Shown: piece by piece, positions 45,314-64,000 of the stretch
How the letters are laid out: each line of letters opens with the position of its first letter
How positions within the stretch are numbered: position 1 is the first letter of the stretch
From: Ochotona curzoniae
Taxonomy: Eukaryota; Chordata; Mammalia; Lagomorpha; Ochotonidae
Direction: 5' to 3'
Length of the DNA stretch: 64,000 nt
NCBI RefSeq assembly: GCF_017591425.1
Contig: NW_024467106.1
Coordinates: 20,512,501-20,576,500 of the forward strand
Position numbers and translations under genes: made by a program
The notes under the pieces: generated by a model
What the model was told of the DNA's origin: nothing
What the model saw: only the letters and a program-made list of their open reading frames with translations
The model's database searches: none

Positions 45314-48300
45314 CTGGAAAGGAAGTATAATATTTAGTACTGTCAAATGTTTTTTTTTTTTTAAAAAGACCCACACGTGTATGGATGTGTTTTATATTTG
45401 CCACAGCAGGTCAGATGCTGCTTGGGATGGCTGTATCCCACCCCTGTGGGCCTGTGTGCAGACCCAGCTCTACTCGCAATTCTAGCATCATCTGAGGGAT
45501 GATGGCGGAAGTGGTTGGCTCCTTGCCACCCACAAGGGAAACCCAGTCTGAATTTCTAACTCATGGCTTCTGCTTGGTGTGCTCCAGCTCCTCTAAGCAT
45601 TTGGGATGTGAAACAGTGCATGGGAGATTTCTGTCTGATTCTCTGCCTTGCAAATAAACAGATGAATCACAATTCAACGGTGGCTTTTAAATTCCCATGG
45701 AAGATATGTGGATGAGATGATATTCTTTTCCTCTTTTACCTTTTCTTGAAGAATAGATGGCTCGTGGAGAATGTTTTCATTCACTTCCATCAACCGTCCT
45801 CTCACACAACTATTAAAAACAGAATTACATGTAGGAAAAATAATATCTTTATTTCTCCTAAAATCATGACTCCAAGTTACTCACCTGGATATGGTATATT
45901 CTTCTCCATCCGAGCAGTAAATCTTACACAGAGGTGCAAGTTCTGTTAGAAACTGGGCTCCCTGAGTGATGAGAAGGAAGAAGGAATTATGGCCACATCT
46001 CCCATCTTCCCTAGAGAAGCAGCCCTCTGCAATGCTGGCATCCCATGCTGGAGTGCCTTCAAGTCCTGGCTGCTCCAGTTTTCATGCAGCTTCCTGCCAC
46101 TGTGCCTTGGAAAACAGGCTATGATAGCCCAAGTGCTTGAGCCCCTGCCACCATGTGTAGATCAGGATGGGGCTCCTGGCTCTGGTCTGGCCAGGCCGGG
46201 GCTCTTAGGCTATGAGGGGAGTGAACCAGAAGATGGAAGCGCTCTCTTGCATGCTCACTCCATCTTTTGTGCACTTACTCTCCCTCTGTTTCTTTGTAGT
46301 TCTGCTTTATAAACAGCATAATTTTACAGGATATACATTCTCCAAAAATGATATTTTAAAGAAAATATGACAAATAATGGCACTAAAAAGAAAAATGACT
46401 TAAAATGTTAAAAAAAGTCACTCATTATTCAAATTTTTTTTAATTAATTACATTGCATTATGTGACAGTTTTATAGGCACTGGGATTCCCCGCACCCCTC
46501 CCTTATTCAAATATTTATATAGTAAGTGCCTACTGTGTGCTAGGCACCAACATGGATTTTGAAGAAAAGATTAAAGAGTCCCAGCATGATAGCCTAGTGG
46601 CGAAAGTCCTCAACTTGCATGTGCTGGTATCCAATTGCTCCACTTTCCATCCAGCCCTTATTTGTGCCCTGGGAAAGCAGCAGAGAATGGCCCAAAGTCT
46701 TGGGACCCTGCACCCAGATGGGAGGCCTAGAGGAGGCTCCTGGCTTTGAATTGGCTCAGCTCTGGCTGTTGCGGCAACATGGGGAGTGAATCAACAGATG
46801 GAGAATCACTCTGTCTCTTCTTCTCTCTGTATAAATAAAGTCTTTAAAAATAATTAAGACATGTGATGATAATAGGTGGTTTAGTTACAGACTAATAATA
46901 TGCCAGCTGTAAATGAGAAAGCTACACATAGGCATAAAAATTTCAAAATTACAGGAACATCCATCGTAGACAATAATAAAATTCACCACCATGACAGTTC
47001 TATTGGACAGTTAGTTCCTGCCTTATTTTTATATTAAACAGATTAGAACTTTTTAAAAAAGACCTATTTATTTGAAAAGCAGTTACAACAGAGAAAAAAT
47101 TAGAGATATGCACTCCATCTGCTGGTTCCACTTCCCAGTGACAATAGCCCGGATGGGCCAGGATGCAGCCAAGAGGTTCACATGAGTTCCTCATCTGGGT
47201 GCAGGAGCTCGAGTAACTAGCACAGCCTTTGCTGCCTTCCCAGGCACATTGGCAGGGAGCTGCATCTTAAGTAGAGCAGCTGGGACTTGAATGGGTGCCC
47301 ATATGGGGTGCTGGTGCTGCAGCTTTACTCACTGTACCACAATGCCAGCCCCTAAGGAACTGTTTATTTAAGTATGTTTCTAATTAAGAAAAAGCATGTC
47401 AAATAGGGGATCAATAGCCCTTTCATTTCTGTTTTTGCTATATCACAGGGGAGTTGATTTTTTATTTTCATCCATTCAAAAAAAAAGTTTTTGGTTTTCT
47501 TATTTTCTCACTGACTCATAGTTCATACAATAGCACTGCTTGCTTCAGGAAAGTCTTCGATTTTTTTTTTTTTTCATTTCTTCAGTGACACACTGATCAT
47601 TCAAGTAGCATGTTATTTAACTTCGGTTTTTATAAATTTTCTATTACCTTTCCTGTTGTTGATTTTGTTTTATGGCTTTTCATTGAATGGGACATATAGT
47701 AACTATGTAGTGGAGACTATCATACAGATGTGAAGATACAATGCTGTGTGCATCTCTATTTCCAAATCAAAGATGGATTCCCAATGAAACTCTTGCATGT
47801 ATCTTGACAATAGGATGCTGGGCTCTGCCATTCTCCATACCTACAATGTCAGGTCACATTTAATAGCAGAATAACTGATTGTGAAGGACTATACTATTGT
47901 AATGACACGGGGTAAATTAGGATGGTGAGAATTTGGGAGGGGGGAATCATGGAATAATAAAATTAATTAATTCATTAATTTTTAATAAAAACGTTTAAAA
48001 AAAAGAAAAGCATGAACTTTGAGGAAAATCTGGAAAACAGAAGTTGAAGTGCCAAAATAAAAATAATTTACTCATTATCCCCTAGCCCACTACTAGCACT
48101 TTATCTTGAAATGTGTATGCATCTGAATGTTATGGCATGTTCTCTGATTTTACATAGTCCACTAGATGGATGTATTTGGGAGGGCTGGCGCATATTTACA
48201 AGGAGGCTCTTGCAGGTGAGACAGGAAGGTTTTATCTTGCTCTTTTTTCCCAGAAAATTTTCCTGTAGTGAACACAGACATTGGAGGATGAGGCACCCCT

Positions 48301-50883
48301 CTGCAGCACCTCCTCCTTTTCATTCAGTTGTTGCTACCTCGACATCACTCATCTGCATGTGGGTGCTTCATCTGAAAATATGGGTCAGTGTAACTGTAAG
48401 CTTTTGACAGGAGAAAGGGGGGCTCATCCCAGGGGAACTGTCGACAAGGAGTTTGTGGCAACAGGGCAGAATTACGTTGACTCCTTTCCAGCACCTGCCT
48501 GAGGAAAACGAACAACTACCATTTCGGAGATCTAATCAAAACCTATGCAGGCTGGGTTCATTATGCAGCTCCTTCCACTGTTACTTTAATACAGACCAGA
48601 GGAATTTCATTAAAAATAACTATTAAACTTGCTGTAATTTGTAGATTTTATCTTTTAAGAAAGCTACATATTTTTTCTGAGGGGGAAAAATCTAATTATT
48701 CAGAAACTGCAGCCTATTAATGGGAGTATACCAACAAGGATCTTCTAGGAACAGTGAGAACAGTGATCAGGAGTCTAAATACAAAGACATAAAGACCTCA
48801 GTCATCCACAGACACTTTCCCAGTCTCCGGCAGCATAACTGTAGGTTGGGAATAGAGAAAAAACAGAGAAGGTAAGACTGACTTTCCTTCCCACAAGAGT
48901 ACCAGCAGTCTTGAGGAAGCCCTGCTAATGAAATGCCTGCATTGCCGAGAGGTGTCGAGAGTAGATTATACTACATCTTATTACTGATCGCCGTGAGGAG
49001 GTAGAAGGTACTGGCAACTGTGTATGAGATAGGCAATGCTTTAGGAATAGAAAAACGGTTAAGGAACAAATGCTGTTTTCTCAGACTGACCCATCTTCCT
49101 ACTCTCAGGATTTTTCTTCTTAAAATACATGTGAAAATATATGGTGAAGAACAAAAAAATGGGAACCTACACTTTATAGAACTCAAGATACCGGTTTAAT
49201 AAACTAGAAGGGACAAAACATCTTGTTGACGTTAGAGCTGTCCTTTCAAAAGCCCACAGTCTGCTCCTCCATTCAGGGGATGAGAAAGAGGTCCAGAACT
49301 TACTGAGACAGTCATTGTACATACTGAAATAGCCCGTTGTTATTGGTCTGAGAATTTCTTTAGGGTGCAAGTATACATAAAACCAGAGTGCCAGTGAAGC
49401 ATGTTAAACTCATGTTAGCAGATTCTAAGACTGCCTGGATCTGGCCTTACTGTGAATACAGAGACATTAAGTAGATAACCACAGGATTATGGCCACGTAC
49501 CCGCTTGAACTTCCCAGAGACCTTGTTCTGAAGTCGGCTACAGTTGCTACTGATCTGATAGGAAATGCTTGTAATCGTTTTCCCACTTTGAAGAACTGGA
49601 TGAGACCCTGCTAGTGTGATGACACATATCCTGCAAGGAGAAAAGATCGATCCCAGGTTACTGCTTGCTGTACTCCTTCCTCTTCTGCCAAATTATCCTA
49701 CGGGCACAAGTGTTTTTCTGACATTTGTTTAGTCAAGCTGTCATTGCCTCTTTTGTTCCTTTGGCTGACATTGCAGCATAACTGTACATGTGAACAGAGA
49801 AACAACAGAGAAAATAAGATTGACTTTCCTTCCCATAAGAGTACCAGAAGTCTTGAGGAAGCCCTGGGGTACAGGAGAGAGAGGCAAGGCCCGCCTGCGT
49901 GTCTAGGATACCACGGAGGCCTCTGCTGTAGCCGCCACTGAGGGCTCTGGCAGGCGGGTGCTGAGGCACAGGCTGCCTACCTTAGGTAGTAGCTGAGGGC
50001 CAGATCCTCCATTTGGACCTCTGGATAATCAAGCTGATTTGTTCAGACTGACTAAGCAATGGATGCTTATGACCATTGTTCACGACCATACCAGGCTAAA
50101 TTTTGGTAAGGTGAAAGCCCAATTTGCTTACCGGTTAGAGTGCTGGAGTATACAGTGGTCCTCACAAGGTTTTCCTTTGACATCTGGAAGAAGGAATGAG
50201 TTCATTGGCTATGGAGTGAACAGCTCTCCCTACTATTCGTACTTTCCTGGGTTTTCTTATGCACATGCTGATCATTATTCAAAAAGTACACCTGAAGCCT
50301 TCCAAAAGTATTTACAGGGACTTGGCCCAAATAATCATTAATTTTTTTATTTCTGATAAGTTTGCTTAACATTCTGAAGCCTACACATAGTTGTTTTTGC
50401 ACCAAAAATTTGCAGATTTGTCCTTAAGCAATACAACCAGATTCTGCTCTCTGAAGGTCTCTGTCGTATTTTGCCCTCTTCCCCGCACCTTGCTGTCATC
50501 ACCTCGCCTCAGAGCCGGGATTTCATGCGTCGCGACTCAGTTTAGCTGGGAGCCCCGGGCCCGCCAGCATGGACCGCGAGGAGCTCGGCCTGGTTCAGCA
50601 TCCCCGCAGGCCTCCCGCGTTGGAGCCCGCGCATCTCCACGAGTGTTCCAGGCCTCCCAATGCCACCTCCACGGTCCACACAGGAACGCCGAAGGCCGCT
50701 TCTCGTGAGGCGTGGCAGCGTGCGAGGCTCCTCCTCGGGGTCCCTGCACTGCCATAGAGGTAGGCCACAGCGGACGACCAGAGTCCCGCCTCCCACACAC
50801 TTACCCGTTTTGTACCAGCGAGTAAAATAACGATCCACTAGCGACGGCACAGCCGGCTCTGCAGCCGAGGCCTCGGTAGCCAT
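45176..50883 (-). CDS. ABITRAM: ABITRAM (FAM206A, Simiate), actin-binding transcription modulator, complete spliced CDS
   Basis: Seen on the minus strand: six exons, 50883-50805, 50183-50132, 49630-49501, 45961-45885, 45809-45740 and 45313-45176, join to 181 codons plus stop, equal to the human length. The ATG lies in a CpG island and the protein begins [20 protein letters not shown], as in mammalian FAM206A. Later landmarks are [27 protein letters not shown] and [20 protein letters not shown]. Family knowledge: a small conserved eukaryotic protein with a glycine-cleavage-H/biotinyl-lipoyl-like fold, reported to bind G-actin, localise to nuclear speckles and influence transcription and filopodia. 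It is convergent with CTNNAL1 and divergent from ELP1. No disabling change seen. Confidence 0.96.
45400..45665 (+). repeat. Old CSINE in ABITRAM intron 5
   Basis: Decayed sense copy ending tctgccttgcaaataaacagatg; fills most of the intron between exons 5 and 6. Confidence 0.55.
45740..45809 (-). CDS. ABITRAM: ABITRAM exon 5
   Basis: Acceptor tttttaatag, donor aag/gtaaaa. 70 bp: finishes Ser113 and encodes 114-136 ([10 protein letters not shown] to SILQEK). It lies 75 bp from exon 4. Confidence 0.95.
45885..45961 (-). CDS. ABITRAM: ABITRAM exon 4
   Basis: Acceptor catcactcag, donor ccag/gtgagt. Residues 88-112 ([10 protein letters not shown] to GEEYTIS) plus two bases of Ser113. Confidence 0.95.
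46012..46315 (+). repeat. Old CSINE
   Basis: Sense: ctgcaatgctggcatcccatgc ... gagtgaaccagaagatgg ... agttctgctttataaa. Confidence 0.72.
46425..46510 (-). repeat. Lagomorph L1 3'-end fragment, antisense
   Basis: tttaattaattacattgcattatgtgac ... ggcactgggattccccgcacccctccc, a recalled lagomorph L1 3' UTR string in reverse. Confidence 0.6.
46575..46855 (+). repeat. CSINE, sense
   Basis: agtcccagcatgatagcctagtggc to tataaataaagtctttaaaa. Confidence 0.85.
47050..47353 (-). repeat. CSINE, older type
   Basis: Antisense, ttttaaaaaagacctatttatttg to tcactgtaccacaatgccagcccc. Confidence 0.8.
47690..48005 (+). repeat. L1-type 3' end with A-rich tail
   Basis: aagatggattcccaatgaaactc ... ctccatacctacaatgtc ... 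ggggggaatcatggaataataaaattaatt then A run; sister of 21427-21790. Confidence 0.6.
48830..48924 (+). repeat. Direct repeat, copy A (ABITRAM intron 3)
   Basis: gcagcataactgtaggttgg to cttgaggaagccctg; matches 49773-49866 with few differences. Confidence 0.85.
49501..49630 (-). CDS. ABITRAM: ABITRAM exon 3
   Basis: Acceptor ctccttgcag, donor cgg/gtacgt. 130 bp: finishes Arg44 and encodes 45-87 ([10 protein letters not shown] to VSGKFKR). Flanked on both sides by copies of a 95-bp direct repeat. Confidence 0.95.
49773..49866 (+). repeat. Direct repeat, copy B (ABITRAM intron 2)
   Basis: gcagcataactgtacatgtg to cttgaggaagccctg; on the other side of exon 3 from copy A. Confidence 0.85.
50132..50183 (-). 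CDS. ABITRAM: ABITRAM exon 2
   Basis: Acceptor ttcttccag, donor ccg/gtaagc (minus strand). 52 bp, finishing Asp27 and encoding [16 protein letters not shown] plus two bases of Arg44. Pro replaces the human Phe after VKGK. Confidence 0.94.
50805..50883 (-). CDS. ABITRAM: ABITRAM coding exon 1
   Basis: ATG at 50883-50881; an in-frame upstream Met at 50901 (MGLGV) exists, but the family N-terminus starts at MATE. Encodes residues 1-26 plus one base of Asp27. Donor gg/gtaagt on the minus strand. Residue 26 is Thr where human has Pro. Confidence 0.94.
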
Positions 50884-50959
50884 GGCGACCCCCAGCCCCA
50901 CCGCCCTTCCTCCAGCTGGGCCGGCCTAGGCTGTGTCCTTCCGGCGTGCGGCCACGTCG

Positions 50960-50970
50960 TGCGCACGCGC
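50960..50970. promoter_or_regulatory. NRF1-like site
   Basis: tgcgcacgcgc, one base from the palindromic NRF1 consensus, between the two divergent genes. Assignment from motif only. Confidence 0.55.
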
Positions 50971-51045
50971 GCAGCTCCCCTGCCCAACAGGCTCCGTCTC
51001 CAGTCCCCCCATCGCTGCGCTGTCAAAGCAGGACAAATCGAGTAC

Positions 51046-51051
51046 CATTGG
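51046..51051 (-). promoter_or_regulatory. Inverted CCAAT box
   Basis: CCAAT on the minus strand (fwd attgg in accattggagg). It could serve NF-Y for either gene. Confidence 0.4.
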
Positions 51052-51148
51052 AGGGGAGAGAGGACGCGGGGCTAGCAGCGCCCCTCTCCCTCCTCCTCGG
51101 CCGGACAAAGTCCAACAGGGCCAGCGGCCCGCGAAGCCGCTCTCCGCT

Positions 51149-51160
51149 GGCCACGCCCCC
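51149..51160. promoter_or_regulatory. GC box (Sp/KLF-like)
   Basis: ggccacgccccc, a CACGCCC-type GC box just upstream of the CRE-like motif. Confidence 0.4.
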
Positions 51161-51167
51161 GCCGCGG

Positions 51168-51175
51168 GACGTCAC
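51168..51175. promoter_or_regulatory. CRE-like site (CREB/ATF)
   Basis: gacgtcac, seven of eight bases of the CRE palindrome, flanked by CpGs. Its place in or just upstream of ELP1 exon 1 fits a core-promoter element. Confidence 0.5.
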
Positions 51176-51373
51176 GCGCGCGCCGCTCGGCGCCTGTTGG
51201 GTCTGCCCAGCTCGTGCGTCGGTGCTCCCCGCTCGGCCCCTCGGCCGCCCTGCTACCTCTGTGCCTGGGAGCGGAGTGGCTGCAGCCCCGGCGGCTTCGG
51301 GGAAGCCAGCTGCGCGAGGCCGAGGACGCGAGGGCGGGCGCACCGCTGTCTGCACGTCCTCGGCGCGGCGCAG

Positions 51374-52621
51374 GTGAGTGTGGCAGCGACCGGGCCCTGA
51401 GCGCCCTGGCGCGGCCTGATGGAAGGGACCCAGGTGGAGTGAGGCGCGTGCTGCCTCCTTCCTCGACCCTCAGCTTCTGGCTGCGGACGCTCCCCCTGCG
51501 GCCCGGGGATGACAGCCCAGCCTCCGGATCTTTGCTGGGGGTTGCGATAGCGAATTCATTAACCCAGGTTGGAAAGCCGTGGCTCAGAGGTGGGGGTGCC
51601 GTGCCACGGGCCTTCATGGCATCGGCCTGATGTGGGTGCTTTGGTGATCTCCTCCCTTGTTCCACTGGGATTTCCGTGGAAGCAAGGACTACTTGGCTGC
51701 CGTGTTTAGAGTTTGATGGAGGTCGCTCACCCGGTCTTAGGATTAGGTACTGTGGGAGGGACAGCCACCCCTGAGGGAACCAGTCTCTTTTAGGAAAGTC
51801 AGCAGAAAGGCAGAGCGGACTGAGTTTTCAATTTAAGACCAGAAAAAATCTGTCCCCCGAGTAGGGGAAAATGTCTTTTAGTGGAAGAATAGGAAATTCT
51901 CCTTTTCTAGGTTGTACTTGTGTTGTTTGTGAAACACGCGTGTGATAATGTCACGTGTTGAGCACGTTCACTTGGGAGTACCCTGACACTTCTTCAGTCA
52001 GCGCTCAGTGTTTCAGTGTATCTGATCAACATGTTGGTGACCTCCCTGTCCTGTGTTAGCCAAGAGGGGAATGAAGGAACAGAGGAGCGGAGCAAATGGC
52101 GTTGTCAGAGTTAGGAGATTCGCAGGAGTGACCTGCGGTGTGGACAGAGTGTGAGCACATCTGAGAACCAGGAACACTGAATCAGTGGAGACAGGGGAGT
52201 TGAGGATTACGGATGTACAGAAAAGCGTGTTAGCAGACTTGGCTCGCGGGGAAACTCCAGAGGGTATTCCTGTCCTAGCCGTGAAAGGGCAGGCATATCT
52301 GTCCCTGAGGCTGAGGGAGTGAGAGTGGTGCGTGTGAAGTCGGAGCTGTTTTCGGGCAAAGCTGGGGGTGTGAAGGGGATGAATGAACTCACCCTTGTAG
52401 CTCCGTGCGGGTTGTTTGGTTGTTGGGCAGCAACTTTCCAGTGGAGAGAATGTAAAGGGTTGGTTAAATAGTTGTTGGAGGAACAAAAACTGAACAGCAG
52501 CAGCAATGAAGTACTATACCAGTGCACCTGGAAGAAGGAGCTGCAACCCTTAGCTAGGGTTAGGGGTCAGAACCAGGGGTGATGGGGGGCTGCTCCTCCT
52601 TATCCTTGGAGTTGGAGGGCA
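51374..52621. other. ELP1 intron 1, 5' part
   Basis: CpG-rich to about 51620, then falling GC. No repeat recognised. Stop-free stretches here reflect base composition. Confidence 0.5.
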
Positions 52622-52735
52622 AGGGTGGCTCCACCTGTAGTGCCGGCATCCCATGTGGCCGCCGGTTCAAGATTTGGCTCCCATTTCTGATTCAAGTGTT
52701 AGATTGCCCAGGTGCTTGGGCTCCTGCACCTGTGC
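52622..52735 (+). repeat. Old CSINE head fragment
   Basis: gtggctccacctgtagtgccggcatcccatgtgg ... gcttgggctcctgcacc. Confidence 0.6.
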
Positions 52736-53293
52736 AGATATAAACATAGCATAGTGATACATAAACTCATCGTTTCACAGTGTCTTCCTATACACCTGAG
52801 AAAATATTTTTTTATTTCAATTCTTATTCTTTATGCACATATAAAGTTGGCTTAATAATAGTTATCTGATGGATATTAAAGTCATTTTACTCCAAAATTA
52901 TCTGCAACTGCACGTTTATATACGTGGATTTTACATAGCTGCAATAAGTAGCATCTGATAACTTTAGAAATCCATCTGCGTTACAAAATTTGTAGTATGC
53001 AAATAGTAAAATGCTTTCCCATTCCGATTGTTCTTTCCACCGTCTCTGGGGCATCGCTGCCCTTCAGTGTTTTCTGAAGAATAAACGATGACATTGAGCC
53101 TTGGCTGTGGTGGAGGGAACATGTGAGTAGCCTCAGGCACGCTCAGCGTGTGGCTCAGTGCTGCGTGTTCTCTGACAGGTTGCTGCCACATGTGAGGATG
53201 TGGGCCTGTGTTGTGACTGCTACTTCAACACCCCGAGTTGTTCTGCTCAGGTGAACGGCCATTTATCTACTAAGTCCTTCCTTTCCTTCCCAG
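52736..53293. other. ELP1 intron 1, 3' part
   Basis: AT-rich then mixed sequence, ending in the pyrimidine tract before exon 2. Nothing else recognised. Confidence 0.5.
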
Positions 53294-53348
53294 GGGTTAA
53301 TGCTTCATCCGGGGAGATTTGTGCATTTCTTCTGGGAATTGCTTCATC

Positions 53349-63565
<10,217 letters not shown>

Positions 63566-64000
63566 GTAAGACCGCTGAAGCGTCTTGGCCTCATGCTCCA
63601 TAAAATGTAGTTGAAAGTGGAAAGTTCTGGGGTTACCTTCATTCCTTCTTAGTTCCTTACAGAATCCGACACTGAAGTGGGTATTTGGAGATAGAGGAGT
63701 GGTTAGATTTTAGTTATTAGGGGACTTCACTCGCAGGTCAGAGTCCTCAGAGGAACAGAACCAGTAAGCAAACACATACATGTGTGTGTTGCACATGAGA
63801 GAGTACTGAAAAAACTGTCGAAAATGGAATTTTGAACTGTTTATTTTGGTGCGAAATATGTTTGGAATCTCTGCATGTGTATCATAGGGGGAGGGAGGAA
63901 GTTAAAGAAGAATTAGATTTAAGTAAGATGTTTTATACCTTCTAAAATATGTAAGTGATGTGTTTTTTAAGTGTTAATATATGAAAATATTATTAAATGA
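63566..64000. other. 5' part of ELP1 intron 10
   Basis: No element recognised; the window ends within this intron. Confidence 0.6.

Larger units (their letters stand above)
51120..51373 (+). other. ELP1: ELP1 non-coding exon 1 (5' UTR); start approximate
   Basis: The donor cgcag/gtgagt after 51373 is strong and lies in the CpG island where the ELP1 first exon is expected. No ATG occurs on the plus strand in this stretch. The 5' limit is inferred from the usual length of the human leader, not seen. Confidence 0.6.
50500..51620. promoter_or_regulatory. CpG island and bidirectional ABITRAM/ELP1 promoter
   Basis: CpG-dense GC-rich stretch within otherwise AT-rich DNA. It holds ABITRAM exon 1 on the minus strand and ELP1 exon 1 on the plus strand. 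Only about 490 bp lie between the ABITRAM ATG and the ELP1 exon 1 donor. No TATA box was seen in the expected positions, as is common for housekeeping bidirectional promoters. Confidence 0.88.

Noticed and set aside
51072..51665. 197-codon minus-strand open frame (and overlapping plus-strand frames 50933-51400, 51214-51630) in the CpG island
   Set aside because: High GC removes stop codons on both strands; the frames are Arg/Pro/Ala-rich, unlike known proteins, and overlap promoter and 5' UTR.
52013..52486. 157-codon minus-strand open frame in ELP1 intron 1
   Set aside because: No recognisable domain, no splice or promoter support; fits chance in an intron near a CpG island.

Overview
The window is mammalian nuclear DNA, most likely from a pika (Ochotona) or another lagomorph. 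The genes are split into short exons with GT-AG introns. The DNA is crowded with tRNA-derived SINEs of the lagomorph CSINE (C-repeat) family, whose GGCCTAGTGGCTAAAG / GGATCCCATATGGGCG / GGAAGATCTTCC motifs match the pika-type form as I remember it. L1 3'-end fragments and a few ancient mammalian repeats (MIR, L1M-like, Tigger-like) are also present. The species call is inference; the SINE family call is well supported.

Three protein-coding genes are present, in the gene order of the human 9q31.3 block. (1) CTNNAL1 (alpha-catulin), plus strand: exons 2-19, about 568-41904, with exon 1 lying upstream of the window. All 18 exons join in one open frame of 687 codons plus stop, exactly what is left of a 734-residue protein after a 47-residue exon 1. 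(2) ABITRAM (FAM206A/Simiate), minus strand: all six coding exons, 50883 down to 45176, joining to 181 codons plus stop. (3) ELP1 (IKBKAP/IKAP), plus strand: non-coding exon 1 (donor after 51373) and coding exons 2-10 (53349-63565), giving residues 1-319 of the Elongator scaffold. The rest lies downstream.

CTNNAL1 and ABITRAM are convergent, with about 3.3 kb between stop codons. ABITRAM and ELP1 are divergent and share a CpG island (about 50500-51620) with NRF1-, CRE-, GC-box- and CCAAT-like motifs. The three proteins act in separate processes: Rho/cytoskeletal scaffolding, actin/transcription modulation, and tRNA wobble-uridine modification. Only ABITRAM and ELP1 look co-regulated, through the shared promoter.

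I see no undescribed gene system. The points most worth a second look are: two young same-orientation CSINEs bracketing CTNNAL1 exons 13-14, one of them starting 28 bp past a splice donor; a 16-bp G-rich minisatellite starting 15 bp after the ELP1 exon 3 donor; a 95-bp direct duplication flanking ABITRAM exon 3; a possible alternative terminal exon of CTNNAL1 at 32719; an overlapping uORF in ELP1 exon 2; and several inverted CSINE pairs. Exon edges were set by splice sites, reading phase and recalled human protein sequences; no alignment was run.
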